Assembly (NCBI RefSeq): GCF_900142965.1
Contig: NZ_FRCQ01000001.1
Coordinates: forward strand, 248,001 to 312,000
Length of the DNA stretch: 64,000 nucleotides
Direction of reading: 5' to 3'
DNA from: Rhizobacter sp. OV335
GTDB lineage: Bacteria; Pseudomonadota; Gammaproteobacteria; Burkholderiales; Burkholderiaceae_C
This document shows, piece after piece, positions 52,261 through 62,255 of the stretch. A program made the position numbers and the translations under genes. A model generated the notes under the pieces. The model worked only from the letters and a program-made list of their open reading frames with translations, searched no databases and was not told where the DNA came from. The first letter of the stretch is position 1; each line of letters opens with the position of its first letter.

Positions 52261-52274
52261 AGGAAGCGCTTCCT
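52261..52274. promoter_or_regulatory. 14-bp perfect palindrome
   Basis: AGGAAGCGCTTCCT, between the end of the patatin gene and the start of the small hypothetical gene. It could be an operator for the small gene or part of a weak terminator; there is no U-run. Confidence 0.35.
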
Positions 52275-52327
52275 CGCTTGGCATCCCCCCGAACGCGGCA
52301 GTCCGCCCCCGGCAATTGCCTTATCCG

Positions 52328-54592
52328 TCACGGTCGGCCGATGAACAGGTAGAGGCCGGCCGCGCCCCGCGGCGCGTAGGTCACGCCGAGGTAGAGCGGA
52401 CCGATGCCGGTGTCCGCGCCGACGAACAGGCTCATGCCGCTGCGCAGGTCGTTCAGCTTCATCTGGCTGCTGTAGTCCCAGGCGTTGCCGGCCTCCAGCG
52501 AGCCGCCGGCGAACAGCCCACGGGTGAACACCGGCGCGTAGCTCAGGCGCTGGTAGTACGCGAGCCGCCCGAACAGCAGGTAGTTGCCCTCGATCTGACC
52601 CGGCAGGTAGCCCGACATCTGCTGGAAGCCGCCGAGCGTGTAGCGGCCGAGCCCGGCGATCGAGCGCTGGTCGGCATGCTGCACCCGCCCGAGCGCGTTC
52701 AGCGTGTGCCGCCCCCAGGTGCCGACCGCCGAGCCCTCGCCCTCGATCCGCGTGAAGCGGTCGGAATCGCTGCCGGTGACGCTGTCGCTGCGCCGCCCGC
52801 TGACCACCTCGCCCTGCACGCGGTAGCCGCGCAGCGGGAAGTTCGCGAAGTCGAGCTGGTCGATCACCACGCCGACGCGCAGGCCGGATTCGTCGATCGT
52901 CACCGTGTCGCGCGGTCCGACGTAGTCGGCCGACAGGATTTCCGGCTCGTTGCGCAGCGTCAGGTGCGTCAGGCCGATGCGGATCTCGCCGAACTGGCCC
53001 CAGGGCTGGCCCAGGTCGACGCCGAAGCGGCCGGCCGAGCGGTTGAAATGCCCGCGCTCGTCGCCGGTGACGCCGTTGTAGACGGCCACCTTGCGGCGCT
53101 CGATCTCGCCGTAGCCGGCGACGAACCAGTCGTTCGAGATCCCCAGCGTCCAGTTCAGCGGGTGGTAGATCTCGGAGAACAGCTTCGGCACCTCGCCGAT
53201 CTGCACGCGGTTGCGCCATTCGGTGCCGTTGGCATCCAGCCAGTGGCGGTTGTGGCTGATCTTCAGGTTGAAGGCGCTGCGCCCGCTGAAGTCGGTGGTC
53301 AGGTCCAGCCCGACGCGGAAGTAGTGCGGCCCCCAGGGCTTGTCCTCCAGGTCGAAGACCAGCCCGTCGCCCTGGCCGGTCGTCACCAGCTCGTAGTCGG
53401 CGCGCACGTAGTCGCCGCTGGCGGCCAGGCGCCGCGCATCGCGCTCCGCCTTGGCCGCGTCGAAGGGCTGGCCGGCGGCCGATTCCATCTGCGCCGCGAA
53501 GCGCTTCGGGTTGGTCAGGCTGCTGCCTTCGAACTCGACGAACGCGAGCGTCGCCTGCGGTGCGGGTTCGCGCGGGTGGCCGGCCTTCCATTGCGCATAG
53601 GCCGCCTCGTCGAGCGACAGCGCGGCCAGCCGCGGCGCGAGCTGCACGGCGCCTTGCTCGCCGAGCGCGATCAGCTCGCGCGTCCTGTTGAAATCGCCCG
53701 AGCTGATGTCGCCCAGCTGCGGCGAGATCAGCAGGTCGCGCCCGCCGAGCGACGCCAGGCTGCGCTGCACGTTCTGCTCGGTCAGGATGTTGATCATCTG
53801 GCCGGTCAGGCCGCCGACCGAGCCGAGCGTCTTGCGCGGCGCCAGCGGTGTGCCGATGTTGACGACGATCACGATGTCGGCGCCCATCGCGCGCGCCACG
53901 CCGACCGGCACGTTGTCGACCAGGCCGCCGTCGCCGAGGATGCGGTCGTCGATCTCGGTCGGCGGGAACACGCCCGGCACGCTCATGCTGGAGCGCAGCG
54001 CGAGCGCCAGGTCGCCCCGGCTCAGGATCACCGCGCGGCCGTCTTCCATGTCGGTGGCGACGGCGCGGAACGGGATCGGCAGCCGGTCGAAATCGCGCAC
54101 CGAACGCACCGGCAGCGTGTAGCGCCGCAGCAGCGTCTCGAGGCCGCGGCCCGACAGCGCGCCGAGCGGCGCGCGCAGTTCGCCGTCGCGCATGCCGAAC
54201 TCGATCAACGGCGAGATCTCGAAGTCTTCTTCCTTGCGCCGCTGCGACAGCAGCTGGCGGTCGACCCGGTTGGCGAACACCGCGTCCCAGTTGACCTTCA
54301 GCAGCTCGCGCTCCAGCGTCTCGGCGTCCATGCCGCTGGCGTACAGGCCGCCGATGATTGCGCCCATCGAGGTGCCGGCGATCACGTCGACCGGGATGCG
54401 CTCGCGCTCCAGCACCTTCAGCACGCCGACGTGCGACAGGCCGCGCGCGCCGCCGCCGGACAGCACCAGGCCGATGCGCGGGCGAGTGGGTGGCGCTGGC
54501 GCCTGCTGCGCCAGCGCCGTGGTGCCGATGAACGCGAGCAGGCACAGCCATGCCCGCCGATGGGTCCCGCCTCCGAATGTCATGGCCGGCAT
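52328..54592 (-). CDS. patatin-like phospholipase autotransporter (type Vd, PlpD-like)
   Basis: 754 residues. Signal peptide to about residue 28; patatin domain about 38-300 with oxyanion motif SGGGARG (45-51), nucleophile Ser75 in GTSMG and Asp221 in DGG (the Ser-Asp dyad). A POTRA-like segment follows about 340-400 (VEFEGSSLTNPKRF) and a C-terminal 16-strand-type beta barrel (Omp85/BamA-like, ending YLFIGRP). This is the type Vd layout in which a lipase is exported through its own barrel. ATG at codon 4 (54583) is a possible start. Confidence 0.9.
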   Translation of the reverse strand: MPAMTFGGGTHRRAWLCLLAFIGTTALAQQAPAPPTRPRIGLVLSGGGARGLSHVGVLKVLERERIPVDVIAGTSMGAIIGGLYASGMDAETLERELLKVNWDAVFANRVDRQLLSQRRKEEDFEISPLIEFGMRDGELRAPLGALSGRGLETLLRRYTLPVRSVRDFDRLPIPFRAVATDMEDGRAVILSRGDLALALRSSMSVPGVFPPTEIDDRILGDGGLVDNVPVGVARAMGADIVIVVNIGTPLAPRKTLGSVGGLTGQMINILTEQNVQRSLASLGGRDLLISPQLGDISSGDFNRTRELIALGEQGAVQLAPRLAALSLDEAAYAQWKAGHPREPAPQATLAFVEFEGSSLTNPKRFAAQMESAAGQPFDAAKAERDARRLAASGDYVRADYELVTTGQGDGLVFDLEDKPWGPHYFRVGLDLTTDFSGRSAFNLKISHNRHWLDANGTEWRNRVQIGEVPKLFSEIYHPLNWTLGISNDWFVAGYGEIERRKVAVYNGVTGDERGHFNRSAGRFGVDLGQPWGQFGEIRIGLTHLTLRNEPEILSADYVGPRDTVTIDESGLRVGVVIDQLDFANFPLRGYRVQGEVVSGRRSDSVTGSDSDRFTRIEGEGSAVGTWGRHTLNALGRVQHADQRSIAGLGRYTLGGFQQMSGYLPGQIEGNYLLFGRLAYYQRLSYAPVFTRGLFAGGSLEAGNAWDYSSQMKLNDLRSGMSLFVGADTGIGPLYLGVTYAPRGAAGLYLFIGRP

Positions 54593-54614
54593 TCTGCCGG
54601 CTCGCGGCGGCCGG

Positions 54615-56801
54615 TCAGCGCAGCGTCGCCAAGCTGCGCAGCATGCCGTCGACCGCGCGCTGCACCAGCGAGTAGTCGGCCAGCGGGATCAGCAGGTCGG
54701 CGCTGCGCAGCCGCTCGAGCGCGCGCAGCGTCACCGAATGCGTGCTGCCCGCCTGCTCGCCGGCGAACAGCAGCAACTGCCCGCCGTCGCTGCGCCACAG
54801 CAGCTGCAGGTGGCTCCAGCGGCCGAGCAGGAACACCCGGTAGTGCCGGCCGATCGCCATCGCGTTGACCCAGGCGGCCGCATCGTCGCCGCCCGCGGCC
54901 GGGCCGCTCGGCAGCCACTCGGCGGGCACCGTGTCCATCGAGCCGAGGTCGATCAGCGAATCGCTGAACGGTGTGCCGGTCTCGGGCACCGGCTCGACGG
55001 TCTCGTCGCGCATGCGGCGCACGATCTCTTCCGGCGTCGGCTCGGGCTCCGCGGCGGCAGCGGCCGGCCGGGCGCGCGGCTTCATCGCCTCGGTGTGGAC
55101 CTCGACCAGCGCGTCGAGCGCGGCCTGCTGCTCGCCGGCCGGCAGCGCGATCAATTCCATGCCGGTACGCAGCTCCTTCAGCAGCCCGGGCAGCAGGCCC
55201 AGCAGGCGCAGCCGGCTCTGCGGATGGTCGGGCAGGCGCAGGCTCCACAGCAGGTGATCGGTCGCCTTCAGCACCCGCTGGCTGGATTCGGCCTCCTCGC
55301 CGTACAGCGTGAACGATTGGGCCAGCACGCGTGCCCACGCACCGGTGACGAAGCGGCGGATCACGGGCGTGGTGCGAACCGGCGCCATCTGCTCGGTCAA
55401 CCGATGCGCCAGCTCGCGCTGCAGCCGCTCGCGCTGCGCGGCCATCACCAGCGTCGCGATCGCCCCGCGCGCGGCCACCTGCGCGTCGCGCAACTGCTCG
55501 GCGGTGCAGGCGTCGACGCGGGCGATGCTGCGGCGGTACAGCGCGGCGTCCTGCACCGGCTCGGCGAGCATCTCGTCGACCAGCCGGTCGCAGAACGCCA
55601 GGACCTGCGCCAGCCGCGGGTCGCCGGGCAGCGGATAGCCGACGGCGGCGCCGGCGATGCGGTCCATCAGCTGCCACACCGGGTGGTCGTGGATCTCCAT
55701 CATCTTCGGGTCGCGCAGCGCGACGCGCAGCGCCGACACCTGCAGCCGGCCCATCAGCGTGCGCAGCGCCTGCGGCAGCATCGGGTCGCCGAGGATGGTC
55801 TCGAACAGCCGCGACAGCAGCTCGATGATCTGGCGCTCGATCGTCTCGTCGGCGGCCGTGAGCAGCGAGCCGCGGAACTCGGCCAACCGTGACGACGGCG
55901 TGCCGGCGCGATCGGCCGCGTCGGGGTCGTTGCCGGTGCCGGTGCCGGCCGGCAGGCGCGACAGCATCGCCTCGATGCGAGCGAGCGCCTGTTCGAGTGC
56001 CGGGCCGAGCGCGGTGCCGCGGCCGGCGGCGGCTGGCCGTTCGGATGGCGAAGACGGCGCGGTGGTGGGATCGCCACCCGGCATGCTGCGCACCAGCCCT
56101 TCGAGCGCGCCGGGCATCGTCACGTCGACCTCCGGCTTGCGCGCGGCACCGGCGCCGGGCGCGAACACCACGGTGCGGTAGATGCTCGGCTCGATGCCCT
56201 GCGATTCGAGGCGCGAGCAGGCGGCGGCCCAGGCCATGCGCAGCAGCGGCGTCATCGCGGTCGAGGCCACGCGCAGCAGGATGGCCTGCTGCACCGGCTT
56301 GTCGGTCACGTCGCCAGCGGCGTCCCACAGCGCGTGCGCGTAGGCGAGCGGGCGCAGCGGGTTCGACTCGGCGGTGGTGTGGGCCTGGCCGCGCAGCGTC
56401 GAGGTGAAGGTCTGCAGCTCGCGCAGTTCCCATTCGGTGCCGGTGTCGATCTGCTGCACCGCGCGCGAGATCTCGATGTCGGATTCGACGCGGCCTTCGT
56501 CCATCAGCTGCAGGCCCGAGAGGCTGCTCGGCCCGGAGGGCGTGGGGGCGGCGGTGTCGGCGGGTTCGAGGTCGGCCAGCACGCGCTGGCGCAGCGCGTC
56601 GACGAAGGCGCGCTGGAAACGCCCGGCATGCTGCTGCAGCAGCTCGACGAGATCGAAATGGTGCTGGCGCTCGCTCGCGAGCAGTTGATCGCGCGGGCGG
56701 CGCAATTGCTCGACCACCGCGGCCATCGTGCGGGCGATCAGGTCGGGCGCGCGGCCCAGCTCATCGTCGATGAAGCGTTTCAGCAGGGGAGCGATCGGCA
56801 T
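54615..56801 (-). CDS. DUF1631 family protein
   Basis: 728 residues, mainly alpha-helical and cytoplasmic. Family motifs: FDLVELLQQHAGRFQRAF, LQLMDEGRVESDIEISR, NPLRPLAYAHALW, DDMLGDPMLPQAL-type (ETILGDPMLPQALRTLMGRLQ) and a C-terminal RVFLLGRWSHLQLLWRSDGG that resembles a PilZ-like tail. DUF1631 proteins are conserved in beta- and gammaproteobacteria; function unknown. ATG at 56801 begins the conserved region. It follows groEL past a strong terminator. Confidence 0.85.
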   Translation of the reverse strand: MPIAPLLKRFIDDELGRAPDLIARTMAAVVEQLRRPRDQLLASERQHHFDLVELLQQHAGRFQRAFVDALRQRVLADLEPADTAAPTPSGPSSLSGLQLMDEGRVESDIEISRAVQQIDTGTEWELRELQTFTSTLRGQAHTTAESNPLRPLAYAHALWDAAGDVTDKPVQQAILLRVASTAMTPLLRMAWAAACSRLESQGIEPSIYRTVVFAPGAGAARKPEVDVTMPGALEGLVRSMPGGDPTTAPSSPSERPAAAGRGTALGPALEQALARIEAMLSRLPAGTGTGNDPDAADRAGTPSSRLAEFRGSLLTAADETIERQIIELLSRLFETILGDPMLPQALRTLMGRLQVSALRVALRDPKMMEIHDHPVWQLMDRIAGAAVGYPLPGDPRLAQVLAFCDRLVDEMLAEPVQDAALYRRSIARVDACTAEQLRDAQVAARGAIATLVMAAQRERLQRELAHRLTEQMAPVRTTPVIRRFVTGAWARVLAQSFTLYGEEAESSQRVLKATDHLLWSLRLPDHPQSRLRLLGLLPGLLKELRTGMELIALPAGEQQAALDALVEVHTEAMKPRARPAAAAAEPEPTPEEIVRRMRDETVEPVPETGTPFSDSLIDLGSMDTVPAEWLPSGPAAGGDDAAAWVNAMAIGRHYRVFLLGRWSHLQLLWRSDGGQLLLFAGEQAGSTHSVTLRALERLRSADLLIPLADYSLVQRAVDGMLRSLATLR

Positions 56802-56837
56802 GGCGGTATTGTGCGGTCCCCTGGAAACCCCAAAAGA

Positions 56838-56861
56838 AAAGGGCTGCCGAAGCAGCCCTTT
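56838..56861 (-). terminator. rho-independent terminator of groESL
   Basis: On the minus strand AAAGGGCTGC-TTCG-GCAGCCCTTT with a stable UUCG tetraloop, followed by TCTTTTGGGG. It begins 22 nt after the groEL stop. Confidence 0.9.
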
Positions 56862-56883
56862 CAAGTTGGCGAGGTGCCAGGAC

Positions 56884-58587
<1,704 letters not shown>

Positions 58588-58878
58588 TTACTTCTCGACC
58601 ACGGCGAAGAGGTCTTCTTCGCGCATCACCAGCAGTTCCTTGCCGCCGTCCTTGACGACCTGGCCGCTGTACTTGCCGAACAGCACGCGGTCGCCGACCT
58701 TGACGTTCAGGGCCACGAAGTCGCCCTTTTCATTGCGCTTGCCGGGGCCGATGGCCAGCACGATGCCTTGCTCGGGCTTCTCGGTGGCGGCGTCGGGGAT
58801 GACGATGCCGGAAGCGGTCTTGGTTTCTGCTTCAACGCGCTCGACAATCACGCGATCGTGCAACGGGCGAAATTTCAT
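58588..58878 (-). CDS. groS: co-chaperonin GroES
   Basis: 96 residues. [29 protein letters not shown] with the mobile loop, and [11 protein letters not shown] near the middle. Caps GroEL. The ATG at 58878 is the normal family start; an upstream ATG would add 7 residues. Expression is controlled by a CIRCE element and a sigma32-like promoter upstream. Confidence 0.97.
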   Translation of the reverse strand: MKFRPLHDRVIVERVEAETKTASGIVIPDAATEKPEQGIVLAIGPGKRNEKGDFVALNVKVGDRVLFGKYSGQVVKDGGKELLVMREEDLFAVVEK

Positions 58879-58981
58879 GGCTTCTCCTTGATGTCTCAAA
58901 TGGGACTTCTGGTGGGCAACGAGGCAAGTTGGCGCTCATTGACTTGGCAGAACATCGGCACCCGAAGGCACCTGGATGTCG

Positions 58982-59008
58982 TTAGCACTCAAGTTGGATG
59001 AGTGCTAG
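58982..59008. promoter_or_regulatory. CIRCE element (HrcA operator)
   Basis: TTAGCACTC-N9-GAGTGCTAG, one mismatch from the consensus TTAGCACTC-N9-GAGTGCTAA. It lies 104 bp before groES and just downstream of the promoter's -10, where HrcA would block transcription. Confidence 0.95.
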
Positions 59009-59017
59009 CAGACCAGA

Positions 59018-59046
59018 ATTATAGGGGCAGAGCGTGACGGTTCAAG
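59018..59046 (-). promoter_or_regulatory. groESL promoter, sigma32-like with overlapping sigma70 -10
   Basis: On the minus strand CTTGAA (59046-59041), then 13 nt, then CCCCTATAAT, which fits the heat-shock sigma factor consensus (CTTGAA / CCCCAT-T). TTGAAC with 16 nt to TATAAT (59023-59018) also fits sigma70. Confidence 0.75.
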
Positions 59047-59184
59047 GGGCGGGGTCTTCATCAGCCAGCGCAGCTTGCGCAAGCCCGGCAGGACAGAAGC
59101 CTCGGTCTGCTGCCAATACAAGCAGGCGAACCCGTACCGGCGCCGCGCTATCCTTGGCGCTTCCTTCACGACTCCCTTTCAACC

Positions 59185-59562
59185 ATGCTGATCGCGATCG
59201 TCGGCGGCGTGCTGGCCGCCCTGGGTTTGCTGTCTGCCGTCGCGCTGGTGGCGGCCCCGCTGGGTTTGTCCGCCACGTCGCCCGGCTTGACGCTGTGGGT
59301 GCTGTTCCCGCTCTTCACGCTGGTCGGCTATGCGCTGCTGGTCGCAGGCAGCCGCGATCCGGCGGTGAAGCTGCCGACGCTCGTGCTGGCCGTGCCGCTG
59401 TTGCTGCTGGCGCTGGCCGCCGCGGTGGCGCTGGTGGCCGGTGCGGCCGGCTGGTGGGCCATCGGCGGCGAGGCCGGCTCCGCCCCGCTGTGGTACGTGC
59501 TGGTGCTGGGCGGCGTGCTCGGCGCGATCGGCACCGCGGCCTCCGGACGCCGCGCTGACTAA
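59185..59562 (+). CDS. small four-helix membrane protein
   Basis: 125 residues with four predicted TM helices (about 3-25, 37-56, 64-90, 98-118) and little else. No family recognised. Its stop overlaps the stop of the convergent zinc-ribbon gene. Function unknown; likely an inner-membrane protein. Confidence 0.6.
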   Translation: MLIAIVGGVLAALGLLSAVALVAAPLGLSATSPGLTLWVLFPLFTLVGYALLVAGSRDPAVKLPTLVLAVPLLLLALAAAVALVAGAAGWWAIGGEAGSAPLWYVLVLGGVLGAIGTAASGRRAD

Positions 59563-61562
59563 GCGAAGCGCTTGAAGAACAAGCCGGCGTAGAGCCGGGC
59601 GCCGAATGCGAAGCCGAAGATCAGCAGCACCGACAGCGCGAGGTACATGCCGACCAGCAGCACCGATGCCGCGCCTTCGCCGCGCCCGGCCACGAAGCTG
59701 CCGACGGCACCGACCGCCAGCGCGGCGATGACCGCCCGGCGCTCGCCCAGCCCTCGGGCCAGCGTGCAGAAGACCGCGAAGACCGTGACCAGGCCGACGA
59801 GTTCGAGCGCATGCCGGCGCGGCGTCGTCAGCGACGACCACCGTTCGCCCCACGTGAGCCTGGGTGGCTTGGCTGAAGGGCCAGAAGGACCCTTCAGCGC
59901 ATCGGCGACCAGGCGATCGGTGACGGCGTCGAAGCCACCCGGCGTCTGCAGGCCCTCGTCGGTCCACTGCAGATCCGTGGCTTCACCGCTGCGCAGCTTC
60001 TGCATCGCGGTGCGCCAGGTGTCATCCTGGTCCGATGGCGACACAGTCGTCCGGCAGAACAGGGTCACGCTGGCGCCGGGTGCCAGCACCGGATTCGCGC
60101 CGCGCGCCGGGTGGCAGCGCCAGTTCACGCCCGACCGGTGGTTGAGCGGAATACGCACCGCGAGCTTCTGGGCCCCGATCGTGAAGCTGCCGGCGTTCTG
60201 CACGCTCAAGGCCCACAGCGCGGCGGTGCGCGACGGGGACTGGATCCACACGTTCGGCGCCGCCGGCGCGAGGCGGCCGCCGAATTCCGCGGCCTCGTCG
60301 CCGAGCTGCGGTTCGTTGGCCACCGGATCGGGCTTCAGGCTGCGCGACAGCTCGGCATGCCAGCGGCCGGAGATGTCGCGGTGGCGCGCCGCCTGCGGCA
60401 GCGTGTCGTCGATGACCTGCCCCAGCGTGGCGGTGGCCGGCAGGTGCTCGCCGCCGAGCTGCCGCAGGTGAACGGCGAACAGCCCGCGGCGCAGTGCCTG
60501 CAGGCCGTTGCGGTCGCCGGGCGCCAGGTCGCGCCACGCCGGCAGCAAGGCCCACGCCGATCCCGGGCGGGCGCCCAGCCGCTGCGCGCGCAGGGCCTCC
60601 ATCGGGTCGCGTCCCGGCCAGTGCAGGTCGGCGAGGATGAACACCGCGACGGCCCAGGCCGCGGCCTGGATCATCAGCAGCGGTGTCCACCCCGACAGCA
60701 TCGATCGGCGTGCCCCACGTGCTGCAGCCTCGGTCGATGCGGGGGGCGACGAGCGCGGGCGGCGCGTGCTGGGGTAGCGCGCCAGCCGCTTCGCCTCGAT
60801 GTCTGCCGCCGCCGCGAGGTCGGCCTCGGCCGCTTCGAGCAGCGGGTCGATGTCGGGCAGGTTGTGCGCGACGACGATGTGGCCGCAGTGTCCGCACTGC
60901 GTGTCGCGTGCCGGGTCGAGCGCGGACCCGCAGGCGCGACACGGCCACGCGGTGGCATGGCCGATGGCCCGGGGCGAGGCCCCCATGCCGTCCAGCTGCA
61001 GGCGCAGCGAATGCGCCAGCCGCGGCATGTCGATCACCACCAGCGCGGTGCCGCACCAGCTGCAGTGGTCGTCGCCCGCCGAGGCCGCACCGCCGCAGTT
61101 CAGGCAGTGCAGCGCGTGCTTCTCCTGCGCGAGCGCCTGCCGCTCGGCGACACCCAGCGGCCGCACCAGGCCGCGCTCGGCCAGCAGGCCGCTGTGGCTG
61201 TGCAGGTGGCCGTGGCGGCGCGGGCATTCGAGCGCGGCGAACAGGCCGAAGCGCGACTGGTTCTGCACCCGCTTCAGCGTCGCGGCGCAACGCGGGCAGG
61301 CCGGGTGCGCCACCTGGGCCTCGGCCAGCGGGCGGCTGGTGCCGGCTTCCATCTCGCGCAGCAGCCGCACCCAGCCGAAGCTGTCGAGCTGGACCGATTC
61401 GAACTCGTCGAACCACACCAGGCGGCAGTCCAGGCAGTGCTCCACCGTGACCGGCTGCCCCTTGTGCGAGGACAGCGACAGCACGCGCATCGGCGTGCTG
61501 CAGCGCGGGCAGGCGATGCGCCGGGCGGGTGTCGGGGCGGTGGTCTCGGGCAGGGCGCTCAC
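59559..61562 (-). CDS. zinc-ribbon membrane protein of unknown function
   Basis: 667 residues. N-terminal 230 residues hold a chain of zinc-ribbon pairs: ACPRCSTPM..HCLDCRLVWFDEFE (zf-TFIIB type), ACPRCAATL, HCLNCGGAAS..CSWCGTAL, PCRACGSAL..QCGHCGHIV. One TM segment near 290-315, a periplasmic-like domain about 320-560 with a beta segment near 430-510, and three C-terminal TM helices (about 575-665). It lies 42 nt after the next upstream gene on the same strand and may belong to the sulfide-dehydrogenase-like operon. Confidence 0.7.
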   Translation of the reverse strand: MSALPETTAPTPARRIACPRCSTPMRVLSLSSHKGQPVTVEHCLDCRLVWFDEFESVQLDSFGWVRLLREMEAGTSRPLAEAQVAHPACPRCAATLKRVQNQSRFGLFAALECPRRHGHLHSHSGLLAERGLVRPLGVAERQALAQEKHALHCLNCGGAASAGDDHCSWCGTALVVIDMPRLAHSLRLQLDGMGASPRAIGHATAWPCRACGSALDPARDTQCGHCGHIVVAHNLPDIDPLLEAAEADLAAAADIEAKRLARYPSTRRPRSSPPASTEAAARGARRSMLSGWTPLLMIQAAAWAVAVFILADLHWPGRDPMEALRAQRLGARPGSAWALLPAWRDLAPGDRNGLQALRRGLFAVHLRQLGGEHLPATATLGQVIDDTLPQAARHRDISGRWHAELSRSLKPDPVANEPQLGDEAAEFGGRLAPAAPNVWIQSPSRTAALWALSVQNAGSFTIGAQKLAVRIPLNHRSGVNWRCHPARGANPVLAPGASVTLFCRTTVSPSDQDDTWRTAMQKLRSGEATDLQWTDEGLQTPGGFDAVTDRLVADALKGPSGPSAKPPRLTWGERWSSLTTPRRHALELVGLVTVFAVFCTLARGLGERRAVIAALAVGAVGSFVAGRGEGAASVLLVGMYLALSVLLIFGFAFGARLYAGLFFKRFA

Positions 61563-61604
61563 GGCTGCGATTCTCGACGACGGCCGCGGCCGCGTCAGTG
61601 CACT

Positions 61605-62255
61605 TCAGCGCAGTTTCGCGATCGCCCGTGCCGCCAGCCGGCCGGCGCTCACCACCTGCGGATGCGGGTGCAGCGTGCACAGCTCGGCGATGACCCCGAG
61701 CGCGCGCGAGGGCCGCTTCTCGATCTCGACCGCGACCGCCTCGCCGAGGAAGAAATCCGGATCGGTGACCAGCCGGCGCAGCAACGCCGTGTCGCTCAGG
61801 TCCAGCGACGGCACCAGCGCCATCGCGACCTCGTGGCCGGCGCCGCCACCGATCAGCTTGCCGATCCAGCGCGACAGGCCGGCCTGGTCGGCCGCGACCG
61901 GCGAGCACGCCGGGTGCAGTTCGCTGAGCCAGGTCTGCTGCCGCTTCGCCTCGTCGGCGGCCGCGAGGAAGTCATCGAGCGACGCGTAGACGATGCGCGA
62001 ATCGTCGTCATGCGCCAGGTAGAACACGCTGCCCTTGAGCGGCGAGCGGCTGGCGTAGACGTGGTGGTTGCTGGTCTCCGGGTCGTCGAGCACGATGCCG
62101 CCGAGCGCCGCGACGATCGGGTGGTACGTGAGCAGGCCGGTCCATTCGGTGGCCTGGGCGCGATCGAGCAGGTTCAGTTCGACGTCGAGCCGGCCGGCAT
62201 AGTCGCCGACGGCGATGCGGGCAAACCAGGGGTCGAGTTCGGCAGGAAGGCTCAT
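61605..62255 (-). CDS. hypothetical protein, SUKH-like region
   Basis: 216 residues, soluble. The segment VFYLAHDDDSRIVYASLDDFLAAA resembles SMI1/KNR4 (SUKH) folds; the C-terminal half (SLDLSDTALLRRLVTDPDF, GVIAELCTLHPHPQVVSAG) is helical. The assignment is tentative. ATG at 62255 overlaps the flavoprotein stop by 4 nt (ATGA), so it is co-translated with the sulfide-dehydrogenase-like pair. Confidence 0.6.
   Translation of the reverse strand: MSLPAELDPWFARIAVGDYAGRLDVELNLLDRAQATEWTGLLTYHPIVAALGGIVLDDPETSNHHVYASRSPLKGSVFYLAHDDDSRIVYASLDDFLAAADEAKRQQTWLSELHPACSPVAADQAGLSRWIGKLIGGGAGHEVAMALVPSLDLSDTALLRRLVTDPDFFLGEAVAVEIEKRPSRALGVIAELCTLHPHPQVVSAGRLAARAIAKLR

Noticed and set aside
52209..54551. 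Long minus-strand frame ending at 51951
   Set aside because: Only its last 85 codons look like a gene; the rest is a shifted frame of the patatin gene.
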